Shown: piece after piece, positions 16,873 through 24,511 of the stretch
Layout: each line of letters starts with the position of its first letter
Numbering within the stretch: position 1 is the stretch's first letter
DNA from: Plantactinospora alkalitolerans
GTDB lineage: Bacteria; Actinomycetota; Actinomycetes; Mycobacteriales; Micromonosporaceae
Direction: 5' to 3'
DNA length: 32,380 nucleotides
Assembly (NCBI RefSeq): GCF_015690345.1
Contig: NZ_JADPUN010000264.1
Coordinates: forward strand, 1-32,380
Notes under the pieces: model-generated
The model's input: only the letters and a program-made list of their open reading frames with translations
Databases searched by the model: none
What the model was told of the DNA's origin: nothing
Made by a program: the position numbers and the translations under genes

Positions 16873-18897
16873 TTACCGGCTCGTCCGCTCGTTGAGTTCC
16901 GCCACGAGCGCCTTCAGTTCCTCCGGCGTACGGGGCCCCGGGACGCCCGTCGTCGGCTGCCGCGCCGCGCCACGGGCCCCGTCGGCCGGAACGACGGCAC
17001 CGGAGATCCCGACGTCGGTCACGTTCTCCCGCTGCGTGAAACCGCCCGGACCGCTGATCCGGCTGCCGATCCGGGTCTGCTGGTCGGCGGGGACGACACT
17101 GGGACCGCCGAAGACGAGCCCGGTGTGCACCGTCCCGCTGTTCTCGTCGAGATACCACTCGACCTCGGTCGAGAGGTTCGGATCGGTACCCCGGGTGAGC
17201 AGCAGCGGGGACCTGATGGTGCCCATCAACGCACCACCGGCGAGCGCGTCCGGCCAGTCCAGACCGGTGGCGACCCCGACGTACGGCGTGGCGCCGAAGA
17301 AGAACCAGCCCGTGTACCACGCCGTCTCGTAGCGGTTCCGCCCGATGATCTCGATCGGCACGTACGGCTTGGTGGCGATGGACGCCTGTAGGCCGATCCC
17401 GAAGATGAGGGAACGCTCCGACAGCGGGTCCAGATAACTCCTGGTCGCCGGGATCAGCGTGTAGTCCTTGGTCAGCACCACCACCGCCGAGCGCGCACTG
17501 CCCGGGGTGTTGTACGAGCCGGCCGCCGCACCGGCCGCGAGCGCGTCCGGAAAGTCGGCGCCGGTCGCGGTGAGGATCAGGTCCGGGGTCGGGTCGATCT
17601 CGTTGGCGATGGCGATCGAGGTCGTGTAGCGGTCCTGCCCGGCGAGCCGCTCCACCTGGTAGCCCAGCGCCTCGACCTGGGTCTGGACGGTCGTCGAGAG
17701 CGCACCGGGGCTGCCGAGCAGGTAAACCGTCCGGCCGGGGGCGAGGATCCGCTGGATCTCGGTCCGGGTGGCGTCGTCCAGCGCGTCCGGCGGGGTCAGC
17801 AACAGTGGCCCCTGCTTCGCGGCGGCCAGCGCCCCGCCACCGAGCGCGTCGGCGTACAGGTCCGACCGGGACAGTACGACCGCTCCGGCCGCCTGGCGGA
17901 CGTCGGCGCCGTCGGCCACGTTCGCCCAGTGGGACCGCGAAACGGCGACCGCCGTGGTGTGCCGGTTCTGGCCGGTGAGCCGCGCCACCGTGTCCAGCCG
18001 GCGCGGCTGGTACGCAGGCACGCCGGACAGCCCGGCCACCACCGTCGGGTTTCCGGCTCCGCTGCCGTCGGCGGGCGCCGTCGCCACGCCGGTGTCCTGG
18101 CTGAACGCGATGGTCCTGCCGATCGGCGACCAGGCCGGGTTGTCGTGGTTGGCCGCGTTCGACGTCACCGGGACGACGTTGTCGCCATCGACGTCGGCGG
18201 CCCAGACCTGGTTGCGCCCGCTGTCGTCCGCGCGGACGAAGGCCACCCTCGTCCCGTCCGGGGAGATGGCGGGGTTGCTGGCGTTCTCCACGATGGTCCG
18301 GAAACCGAAACTCGGGTCGTAGATCCCGACGTCCGACCGCCCGCTCGGGGCGTCCGCGCTGCCGGCCTGCGTCTGGTAGACGACCAGGTCACCGGGACCG
18401 GCGTCCGGCCGCAGGTAGTGCCGCCCGTCCTGGGGCGAGAAGGTGGTCGGGGCGTTGCCGCTCACCGCGCGCTGGACTTCCAGCCGCCACGGCTTGCCGG
18501 CCTCCTTCCCGGCCCAGACCGCCTCGACGCCGTTGCCCCGGTAGCTGGGATCACGGCGGTCGACCAGCGTGTCCTCGGGAGGAGCCATGATGTAGGGGGA
18601 CACGATGAAGTGGTTGCTGGCGTCGTCGAACCGGATGGTGACAATCTGGTGACCGACGTTGCTGTAGATCAGACGGCTGCCGTCGGGCGACCACGAGGCG
18701 CCGTCGATCACCTGCGCCACGGTGAGCGTCTCGCCGCTGGCGAACCTCAGGGTGTTGGTGCCGTTGCTGGCGCTCAGCACCTCGCCGTCACCGCCGGGAC
18801 TGGCGGTGGCGGCGGTCGTGCCACCGAGCACGGTGGCCGCACCGAGGGCGAGGACCGAGGCGAGCGCCAACGGTCGGTGGGGAAGACGTGGAGTCAA
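16873..18897 (-). CDS. Secreted beta-propeller and CWB2-repeat cell-wall-binding protein (copy 1)
   Basis: This 674-residue exported protein starts MTPRLPHRPLALASVLALGA, a signal peptide ending near TAATAS (about residue 33). Residues 65-290 carry TolB/PD40-like propeller motifs (WSPDGSRLIY at 69, ISPDGTRVAF at 211, WSPIGRTIAF at 256). Three CWB2 repeats follow, with markers RLTGQNRHTT (306), RLAGQDRYTT (417) and IIGRNRYET (517). CWB2 domains bind cell-wall polymers, so the protein is probably surface-attached; the propeller partner is unknown. I start it at TTG 18897: GAGGAG lies seven bases upstream and the signal peptide begins there. It is a close paralogue of the gene at 22107, in the same orientation. 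Confidence 0.88.
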   Translation of the reverse strand: MTPRLPHRPLALASVLALGAATVLGGTTAATASPGGDGEVLSASNGTNTLRFASGETLTVAQVIDGASWSPDGSRLIYSNVGHQIVTIRFDDASNHFIVSPYIMAPPEDTLVDRRDPSYRGNGVEAVWAGKEAGKPWRLEVQRAVSGNAPTTFSPQDGRHYLRPDAGPGDLVVYQTQAGSADAPSGRSDVGIYDPSFGFRTIVENASNPAISPDGTRVAFVRADDSGRNQVWAADVDGDNVVPVTSNAANHDNPAWSPIGRTIAFSQDTGVATAPADGSGAGNPTVVAGLSGVPAYQPRRLDTVARLTGQNRHTTAVAVSRSHWANVADGADVRQAAGAVVLSRSDLYADALGGGALAAAKQGPLLLTPPDALDDATRTEIQRILAPGRTVYLLGSPGALSTTVQTQVEALGYQVERLAGQDRYTTSIAIANEIDPTPDLILTATGADFPDALAAGAAAGSYNTPGSARSAVVVLTKDYTLIPATRSYLDPLSERSLIFGIGLQASIATKPYVPIEIIGRNRYETAWYTGWFFFGATPYVGVATGLDWPDALAGGALMGTIRSPLLLTRGTDPNLSTEVEWYLDENSGTVHTGLVFGGPSVVPADQQTRIGSRISGPGGFTQRENVTDVGISGAVVPADGARGAARQPTTGVPGPRTPEELKALVAELNERTSR

Positions 18898-18980
18898 GAC
18901 AGGGCTCCTCGTGACAGCTCGCGCCGCACTGCCCAGCTGGGCCGGTCGACCCCCCGTGGGACGGCGCCTCCTGCACCATA
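18898..18980 (-). promoter_or_regulatory. Promoter and structured leader of CWB2 gene copy 1
   Basis: On the minus strand TATGGT (18980-18975) is a -10 box, six bases before a leader of about 70 nt. The leader can form nested stems: outer GCGCCG with CGGCGC (plus-strand 18921-18926 and 18962-18967) and inner CCCA with TGGG (18932-18935 and 18957-18960). It ends in GAGGAG before the TTG start. Its sequence is strongly conserved with the leader of copy 2, with 1- and 2-base indels that would break a reading frame. Confidence 0.55.
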
Positions 18981-19162
18981 GGCGTCCGGAATGACGCACG
19001 CTGCCCCGTTGGGTTGGCCGCGCGGTGGCGGCGCCCGGCACTGCGGTGCTCACTTCGAGGTGGGGGGTCCGGCGGGGTTGCCCCGCGCTGGTGCTCCGAA
19101 TACCTTGATCGAGGAAATCGGCGTACAGCTATCCGACCATTCTGGACGGAGAGGGCGCAGGG

Positions 19163-20137
19163 GTGCTTGAGCCGCTAGGCCTTGAGCCGACGGTCGAGGC
19201 CGTCTATCGGCTCATGTTGGCGGAGCCGGGCTGGGGCGTGCGGGAGATCGCCGCGTACCTGGGGTGGCGTGACGACGACGTGCGCGACGCGCTTGATCGG
19301 CTCGCCGAGCTCAAGCTGCTGCATCAGGGCGTCGATGTGCCGAACCGAGTGGTCAGCCCGCAGGTGGGTCTCTTCGCGCTGCTGGCTCGCAGCGAGGCGG
19401 AGCTGGCCCACCGCCAGCGGCAGATCGAGGCGAGCCGTTCGGCGATCGCCGACCTGGCGCAGACCTATGGTGCGGTCGCCGGCATGGGCGCCGAGATCCT
19501 CGAACGCCTCGACGGTGTGGCCGCCGTGCGCGACCGGCTGGTGGGGCTGTCCGCGAATGCTCAAGAGGAGTGCATGTCGCTCAGCCCCGGTGGGGCGCAG
19601 ACGCCGGACGCGATCGAGGCCAGCCGTGCGCTCGACGAGTCAGCGCTGGCACGTGGCGTGCGGATGCGCAGCCTTTACCAGGACAGCGTGCGAAATGACG
19701 CCCTGACGATGCGCCATCTCGAATGGCTGGCGTCACTGGGCGCGGAAGTCCGCACGGTGGCGGCGCTGCCCATCATGTTGGTCATCGTCGACCGGCAGGT
19801 GGCGCTCGTGCCCATCGAACCGTCAGACCCTCGGCAGGGCGCTCTGGTCATGCACAGCCACGGCGCGGTGGCCGCGATGGTGGCCCTCTTCGAGCAGTTC
19901 TGGTCGGTCGGCGTCGCGCTGGATCCCACGCCCGTCCGGGACGGCGAGGGTCTCTCCGCGCAGGAGCGCGAGTTGCTGCGGCTGCTGGCGAACGGAGACA
20001 CCGACGAGTCCGTCAGTCGCAAACTCGGTTTGTCGCTGCGTACGGCACGCCGGTTGACCGCCACGCTGATGTCACGCCTGGACGCGCGGAGTCGGTTCGA
20101 AGCGGGGGTACGGGCGGCCCGGCGCGGCTGGGTGTGA
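19163..20137 (+). CDS. LuxR-type regulator with N-terminal TrmB-like winged helix
   Basis: This 324-residue protein has two DNA-binding-like domains. Residues 10-55 resemble a TrmB/MarR-type winged helix (VREIAAYLGWRDDDVRDALD). A coiled or helical linker follows at about 75-115. The C-terminus, about 262-322, is a LuxR/GerE HTH (LSAQERELLRLLANGDTDES, then VSRKLGLSLRTARRLTATLM). The middle has a helical/PLD-like look but no assignable sensor motif. It is probably a transcriptional activator. The next gene is a small exported protein 194 bp downstream, and that gap holds two related palindromes, so autoregulation or control of the downstream operon is likely. GTG 19163 is preceded by GGAGAGG; TTGATC and TATCCG upstream, 19 bp apart, may be its promoter. 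Confidence 0.85.
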   Translation: MLEPLGLEPTVEAVYRLMLAEPGWGVREIAAYLGWRDDDVRDALDRLAELKLLHQGVDVPNRVVSPQVGLFALLARSEAELAHRQRQIEASRSAIADLAQTYGAVAGMGAEILERLDGVAAVRDRLVGLSANAQEECMSLSPGGAQTPDAIEASRALDESALARGVRMRSLYQDSVRNDALTMRHLEWLASLGAEVRTVAALPIMLVIVDRQVALVPIEPSDPRQGALVMHSHGAVAAMVALFEQFWSVGVALDPTPVRDGEGLSAQERELLRLLANGDTDESVSRKLGLSLRTARRLTATLMSRLDARSRFEAGVRAARRGWV

Positions 20138-20143
20138 TCCCTC

Positions 20144-20157
20144 GGCAGCATGCTGCC
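20144..20157. promoter_or_regulatory. LuxR-box-like palindrome, site 1
   Basis: GGCAGCATGCTGCC is a perfect 14-bp palindrome six bases after the regulator's stop codon. Its right half and flank (TGCTGCCAGG) recur exactly at 20229-20238. Confidence 0.6.
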
Positions 20158-20221
20158 AGGTCATCGCCGGCCACCGTGACGTCGCCGCTGGCCACCGAGG
20201 TCATACCGTCGGCGCCAGGGT

Positions 20222-20235
20222 GACAGTCTGCTGCC
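20222..20235. promoter_or_regulatory. LuxR-box-like palindrome, site 2
   Basis: GACAGTCTGCTGCC matches site 1 at 11 of 14 positions, with centres 78 bp apart. It lies about 100 bp upstream of the small exported protein's start and may be the activator site for that operon. Confidence 0.55.
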
Positions 20236-20331
20236 AGGCGACTTGCGGCCAGCCCTGAAACGGTGACGGTGCACAATTCCTTCGACCAGAATCGAGTTCA
20301 TCAAGGACCACGATTTCGAAGGGAAAACGCG

Positions 20332-20601
20332 ATGCACAAGAAGGTGTGGAGTCGTATCGGGCTGACCGCTGCCGCAATTCTCGGTGCGACCGCCGTTGCC
20401 GGTGTAGCCGGCCCGACGGCTCAGGCCGCCGACGTCCTCAACAATGTCTCTGACAGCGCGTTGACCGCCGCGGAGCGGATCGCCAGCAGCGACGTCGCTG
20501 TGCCCCTGCGCTTTGCGCAGTTGGTCGCCGGCACGGACTACTTCGACTCGGGCGACCTGATCGAGGAGCAGGTGAACACCGACGGATTCTCCTGGGGATG
20601 A
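20332..20601 (+). CDS. Small exported protein of unknown function
   Basis: This 89-residue protein starts MHKKVWSRIGLTAAAILGAT, a clear signal peptide with probable cleavage after AQA at residue 32. The mature part of about 57 residues is mildly acidic, has no cysteine and ends DGFSWG. I do not recognise a family. ATG 20332 is chosen because AAGGGA lies eight bases upstream and the signal peptide starts there; the frame is also open from 20263. It is the first gene of a three-gene unit with a 90-residue protein and a glycosyltransferase-like protein, downstream of two LuxR-box-like sites. It could be a secreted signal, a cell-wall component or a precursor peptide; none is shown. Confidence 0.75.
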   Translation: MHKKVWSRIGLTAAAILGATAVAGVAGPTAQAADVLNNVSDSALTAAERIASSDVAVPLRFAQLVAGTDYFDSGDLIEEQVNTDGFSWG

Positions 20602-20602
20602 C

Positions 20603-20875
20603 ATGTACGCGGTCGCGTTCACGCTGCGCCAGGCTCGCGATGGTGCGCGGGCGGGTGCCGACGCTGCGACGTTGACCGACGTCTTCTGGTCGCTGGCAAT
20701 GGCCTGCGACAACTTGGAACACGTTCATGTCAGCACGGTCGCCGGCCAAATCGAAGTTACATTGTTCGTCCAGGCCGGCGACCAGATGGGTGCCGAGCAC
20801 GCAGCGCTGGCCCTATGTCGGCGCGTTGTCGACCGGACGCCACTATTGGCCGGTTGGGCAATTCTCCGTCCGTGA
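20603..20875 (+). CDS. Small protein of unknown function (90 residues)
   Basis: The start codon follows the previous stop by one base, with GGGGA from the end of that gene as ribosome binding site, so translation is coupled. The protein starts MYAVAFTLRQARDGARAGAD. It has alternating hydrophobic strands (HVHVSTVAGQIEVTLFVQAG) between helices, consistent with a small alpha/beta fold. It has no signal peptide, no metal-binding cysteine cluster and no family I recognise. Its place between an exported peptide and a glycosyltransferase-like gene suggests an accessory or recognition role, as inference only. The plausible fold pattern and tight spacing favour a real gene. Confidence 0.65.
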   Translation: MYAVAFTLRQARDGARAGADAATLTDVFWSLAMACDNLEHVHVSTVAGQIEVTLFVQAGDQMGAEHAALALCRRVVDRTPLLAGWAILRP

Positions 20876-20906
20876 GTTCGTGACCATCCAAGATTGGACG
20901 CCCCTA

Positions 20907-21944
20907 ATGACGAATCGACCGTCGCACGTCCGCCCACGCCCGCCGGACGTGATCGTGGTGCCGACCGTGCGGCCGGGCAAGCGGCTACGCCACGCGACAG
21001 GTCTCGCCGAGGCCCTCGGTTGCCCGCTGGTTGCGCTGCGCAGCCGGCAACCGCCCCGAAGCGAGCCTCTTGTCGCGGGCGTCGGGGTGCCGGTGTTCGT
21101 GCTGGACATCGCGCCGGGCGCGACACATGGACTGCCGGCGTTCGAGACGGACGCATTGCTTCGGAGGACACCGTTCCACGTCCGGACCGACCTCAGCCTC
21201 AAGCGCAATCTCGCATTCCGGCTGGCCCGACAGGCTGGTTGGTCCCGTGTCTTCTTCCTGGACGACGACGTCACCGTCCCCGACGTGCACGATGTGCGCC
21301 GTGCGGTCGGGCTGCTCGACAGGTACGCCGCAGCGGGCCTGGTCATCGACGGGTTCCCGGACGGTGCTGTAGCCAGCCACGCCACGTTTGCGCTGGGTGC
21401 CTCGGCGGGCCGTTCGGTGGCCGGTGGCGCTCTCGCCGTCACCGTCGCGGACCCGCCCTCCTTCTTCCCGACCATCTACAACGAGGACCTCTGCTACCTG
21501 CTGCACGAGGGCGGCATGCGTCCGTCCGCGGTCACCGGGCGCGCCCTACAGGAGCCTTACGATCCGTTCCGCGACCCGGGTCGCGCTGGCGTCGAGGAGT
21601 TCGGCGAGACGGTGGTGGGCGGCCTGCACTACATCGCCAGCCACGGGTACGCGCCGCGGGACGCGGACGCCGAATACTGGCGGGTTTTCCTCAACAAGCG
21701 GGACCGCCGCCTGGCGGAGGTGCGGGACCAAGCGGCATCGACGATGGACGGCGCGCTGAAGGAGGCCGTCTACGCGGCCCTGTCCCGCGCGCGGGAGATG
21801 CAGGCGCTCATCACGCCAGCGCTCTGCGTTGCGTACGTCGCGGCGTGGCTGCGCGACCGAGACACGTGGGGGCGGTATCTGCGCACACTCCGGGAGACCA
21901 CGCTGGAGGGCGCGCTCCGCCACGTCGACCAGGTGGCCTGCTGA
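20907..21944 (+). CDS. Glycosyltransferase-like protein (GT-A type)
   Basis: This 345-residue protein reads like a GT-A nucleotide-sugar transferase. A Rossmann-like start (PPDVIVVPTVRPGKRL, 12-27) leads to FFLDDDVTVPD, whose Asp119-121 form a DxD-type metal and sugar-nucleotide motif. FFPTIYNEDLCYL (186-198) then places an acidic pair where the catalytic region is expected. The C-terminal 80 residues are helical. There is no signal peptide or clear membrane anchor. Donor and acceptor are unknown; the small proteins encoded just upstream are possible acceptors. ATG 20907 has a weak ribosome site, and GTG 20880 in the same frame is an alternative start. The gene ends the cassette, 110 bp before a terminator hairpin. 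Confidence 0.75.
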   Translation: MTNRPSHVRPRPPDVIVVPTVRPGKRLRHATGLAEALGCPLVALRSRQPPRSEPLVAGVGVPVFVLDIAPGATHGLPAFETDALLRRTPFHVRTDLSLKRNLAFRLARQAGWSRVFFLDDDVTVPDVHDVRRAVGLLDRYAAAGLVIDGFPDGAVASHATFALGASAGRSVAGGALAVTVADPPSFFPTIYNEDLCYLLHEGGMRPSAVTGRALQEPYDPFRDPGRAGVEEFGETVVGGLHYIASHGYAPRDADAEYWRVFLNKRDRRLAEVRDQAASTMDGALKEAVYAALSRAREMQALITPALCVAYVAAWLRDRDTWGRYLRTLRETTLEGALRHVDQVAC

Positions 21945-22053
21945 CGCAGCACCGTCACGCCCGGAGCGCCGACGACACCCTCAACCGGATCCACAACACC
22001 CTGGCCGGCCAGGTCACCTCGACAGCCGGCTGAAAAGATCCGAGCACGCGAAC

Positions 22054-22080
22054 GGGGGCCGGTCGAATCGACCGGCCCCC
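22054..22080. terminator. Perfect 13-bp hairpin between the glycosyltransferase and CWB2 copy 2 genes
   Basis: GGGGGCCGGTCGA and TCGACCGGCCCCC form a perfect stem around one central base (a few pairs would open to make a loop). It lies between convergent genes and can stop both. No U-run. Confidence 0.75.
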
Positions 22081-22106
22081 GCGCGTACCCGTTCTATGCT
22101 GCCGTC

Positions 22107-24140
22107 TTACCGGTCGTCCAGACGCTCCCGCAGGTCCGCCAGGGCCGCCCGGATCTGCTCCGGCGTACGACGCTCGGTCGGCTGCGCCGCCGCCGTACGG
22201 GCCCCCTGGTTGCGGGCCGCGATGCTGGCAGCACCGGTGCCGTTGATCCCGATGTCGGTCCGGTTCTGCAGCTGGGTGTACCCACCCGGACCGCTGATCC
22301 AGGTACCGACCCCCGTCTGCTGTCCGGTGGCGACAACGCCGGCCGAGCCGAAGATGAGCCCGGTGTGCAGGGAACCGCTGTGCTCGTCGAGGAAGAGCTC
22401 GGGCTCGAACGACAGCGTCGACGCGCCGCCCCGGGTGAGCAGCACCGGGCCGTTGATCGTCGCCATCAGGGCACCACCGGCGAGTGCGTCCGGCCAGTCC
22501 GCACCGGTCGCGATTCCGGCGTACGCGGTGCCGCCGAAGAAGCCCCAGGCGGTGAACAGCGCCGTCTCGTACCGGTTGGTTCCGTAGATCTCGATCGGGT
22601 TGTAGGCCGCCGTGGCGGTCTTGCCCTGGAGGCCGACTCCCACGACCACCGACCGCTCGTTCAGCCCGTTGAGATAGGTCTCGGTCGCCGGGTCCAGGAC
22701 GTAGTCCTTGGTGAGGATGACGACCGCGGCCTGGTCACTACCCGGAGTGTTGAACGAACCGGCCGCCGCACCGGCCGCCAGCGCGTCCGGGAAGTTGGCG
22801 CCGGTGGCGGCGAACACCCAGGTCGGCTCCGGGTTGATCTCCTTCGCGATCTCGAGCGAGGTGGTGTACCGGTTCTGCCCGGCGAGCCGCTTCACCACGT
22901 AGCCCAGCGCCTCGACCTGGTTCTCCACAGTGGTCGAGATCGCGCCGGGGCTGCCCAGCAGGTAGACGGTCTTGCCCGGGGCGAGGATCCGCTGGATCTC
23001 GGTCCGGGTGGTGACGTCCAGCCCGTTCGGATGGGTCATCAGCAGCGGCCCCTGCTTCGCGGCCGCCAGCGCCGCGCCGCCGAGCGCGTCGGCGAACAGG
23101 TCGGACCGGGACAGCACGACGCCTTCGGCCGTCGGACGCGGGTCGGAGGCGTTCGACGCGGTGGCCCAGTGCGACTGGGAAACCGCGGCCGCGGTGGTGT
23201 ACCGGTTCTGTCCGGAGAGCCGGACGACCTTGTCCGTCCGGCGCGGCTGGTACGAGGGAACCCCGGAGAGGTTGGGCACCGTGGTCGGGGTCGCCGCCCC
23301 GCTGCCGTTCGCCGGTGCCGTCGCCACGCCACTGCCCTGGGTGAAGGCGATGGTCGTGCCGTCGGGCGACCAGACCGGGTTGTCGTGGGCGGCCGCGTTC
23401 GAGGTCACCTGGACGACGTTGCTGCCGTCGATGTTGGCGACCCAGACCTGGTTGCGGGTGCCGTCCGAGCGGATGAACGCGACCTTCTTGCCGTTTGGTG
23501 CCATGGCGGGGTTGCTGGCGTTCGACAGGATCGTCTGGAATCCGCTGTCGGAGTTCGGGTCGAAGACACCGACGTCCGGCGTCCCGGTCGGCACGCCCCC
23601 GCTGTCCGCCTGGGTCTGGTAGACGAAGAGGCTACCCGGACCGGAGTCCGGAGCCAGGTAGTGCCGTCCGTCCTCGGGCGAGATGGGGACCGCGGTGTAG
23701 CCGCCCGAGCTGGGCTGCACCTCGAGCCGCCACGGCAGGCCAGCCTGCTTGGCGGCCCAGAGCACGCCGATGCCGTCGCCCCGGTAGCTCGGGTCGCGAC
23801 GCTGGACGCTGTCCTGGCCGGACATCCACCAGTAGTTCCAGCCCTCGTTGTGCCGGACCGTCGCGATCCGGCCGTTCTCGGTGGCGAAGATCGCCCGGCT
23901 GCCGTCGGGCGACCAGGCCGCCCCGGTCATGGTGGTGATGGTCGGGTCGTCAGGGCTGTCGAGCGTGAGCTTGGAACCGTTGGAGAACGTGATGCTCGTG
24001 CTGCCGTTGCTGGAGGTCAGCGTGTTGCCGGTGCCAGCGGGGCTCGCCTGTACCGCCGTCGTGCCAGCGATGGCGGTGGTCGCGCCGAGCGCGACCACCG
24101 AGGCGAGCGCCAACGGCCGGTGAATGAAACGTGGAGGCAA
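22107..24140 (-). CDS. Secreted beta-propeller and CWB2-repeat cell-wall-binding protein (copy 2)
   Basis: This 677-residue paralogue of the product at 16873-18897 has the same plan. The signal peptide MPPRFIHRPLALASVVALGA ends near VQA. Propeller motifs are WSPDGSRAIF (76), MAPNGKKVAF (213) and WSPDGTTIAF (257). CWB2 repeats are marked by RLSGQNRYTT (307), RLAGQNRYTT (418) and IYGTNRYET (about 517). Both copies end in a short helix after RTPE. The TTG start at 24140 follows GAGGAG by five bases, as in copy 1. The second domain after the signal peptide differs most, which suggests different partners on the cell surface. Both are monocistronic with matching leaders, so they are probably co-regulated. 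Confidence 0.88.
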   Translation of the reverse strand: MPPRFIHRPLALASVVALGATTAIAGTTAVQASPAGTGNTLTSSNGSTSITFSNGSKLTLDSPDDPTITTMTGAAWSPDGSRAIFATENGRIATVRHNEGWNYWWMSGQDSVQRRDPSYRGDGIGVLWAAKQAGLPWRLEVQPSSGGYTAVPISPEDGRHYLAPDSGPGSLFVYQTQADSGGVPTGTPDVGVFDPNSDSGFQTILSNASNPAMAPNGKKVAFIRSDGTRNQVWVANIDGSNVVQVTSNAAAHDNPVWSPDGTTIAFTQGSGVATAPANGSGAATPTTVPNLSGVPSYQPRRTDKVVRLSGQNRYTTAAAVSQSHWATASNASDPRPTAEGVVLSRSDLFADALGGAALAAAKQGPLLMTHPNGLDVTTRTEIQRILAPGKTVYLLGSPGAISTTVENQVEALGYVVKRLAGQNRYTTSLEIAKEINPEPTWVFAATGANFPDALAAGAAAGSFNTPGSDQAAVVILTKDYVLDPATETYLNGLNERSVVVGVGLQGKTATAAYNPIEIYGTNRYETALFTAWGFFGGTAYAGIATGADWPDALAGGALMATINGPVLLTRGGASTLSFEPELFLDEHSGSLHTGLIFGSAGVVATGQQTGVGTWISGPGGYTQLQNRTDIGINGTGAASIAARNQGARTAAAQPTERRTPEQIRAALADLRERLDDR

Positions 24141-24223
24141 GGGTACTCCTCGCGACAGATTGCGCGCCGCACTGCCCACTTGGGGCGGTTGACCCCCGTG
24201 GGGCGGCGCCGTCGAGAACTTTA
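24141..24223 (-). promoter_or_regulatory. Promoter and structured leader of CWB2 gene copy 2
   Basis: On the minus strand TAAAGT (24223-24218) is followed after seven bases by a leader starting GGCGCCG. Nested stems are GCGCCGC with GCGGCGC (plus-strand 24164-24170 and 24203-24209), CCCAC with GTGGG (24175-24179 and 24198-24202) and a GGGG/CCCC core. The leader runs to GAGGAG and the TTG start. The same arrangement is found before copy 1. Confidence 0.55.
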
Positions 24224-24511
24224 AGGGTTCCTTTATTCAGCGCGCAGCCCCGTTTCGGCTCCACGGGACAATATGGTCCGTTAGGTCAGTGGAAGGCGAC
24301 CGATTCGGCGGTTCGGAATTGAAAACCCACACTCTGGTACGGTCCGGGCGCGCTAATCCCGTTTACCGTACCGACGGGATCACTATCAGTTCTGATCGCC
24401 ATCGGAGTCGGCGTTCCGAAACCGAACTGCGGGCCCGGGACCGTGGCCGGTCCCGAACCCGCAGCAGCGGCTTTCTCCACACTCAGTGGTGGCGCGAAAC
24501 AGGTCGCTCCC
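24224..24511. other. Non-coding gap between the CWB2 copy 2 promoter and the nuclease gene
   Basis: No gene is supported here, and base composition is less GC-rich than in the neighbours. It holds two interleaved inverted repeats: GGTACGGT/ACCGTACC (24336-24343 and 24365-24372) and ATCCCGT/ACGGGAT (24356-24362 and 24374-24380), which would be mutually exclusive stems. The terminator at 24428-24463 is listed separately. Confidence 0.5.
24428..24463 (-). terminator. Hairpin terminator after the nuclease/nucleotidase gene
   Basis: CGGGACCG and CGGTCCCG pair around TGGC, extended by TGCGGG with CCCGCA across 2-base bulges. It begins 49 bp after the stop at 24512. Confidence 0.65.

Noticed and set aside
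18898-19053. N-terminal extension of CWB2 copy 1 to an ATG at 19053
   Set aside because: It would bury the signal peptide, covers the structured leader, and differs from copy 2 by indels that break the frame.
21945-22033. Possible remnant coding sequence (ADDTLNRIHNTLAGQ) after the glycosyltransferase gene
   Set aside because: It looks protein-like but is only about 25 residues, has no start, and no family could be named.
18898-24223. Assignment of the CWB2 leaders to the c-di-AMP (ydaO) riboswitch
   Set aside because: The GGGGG...ACC core is only loosely similar, and at about 70 nt the element is too short for that riboswitch class.
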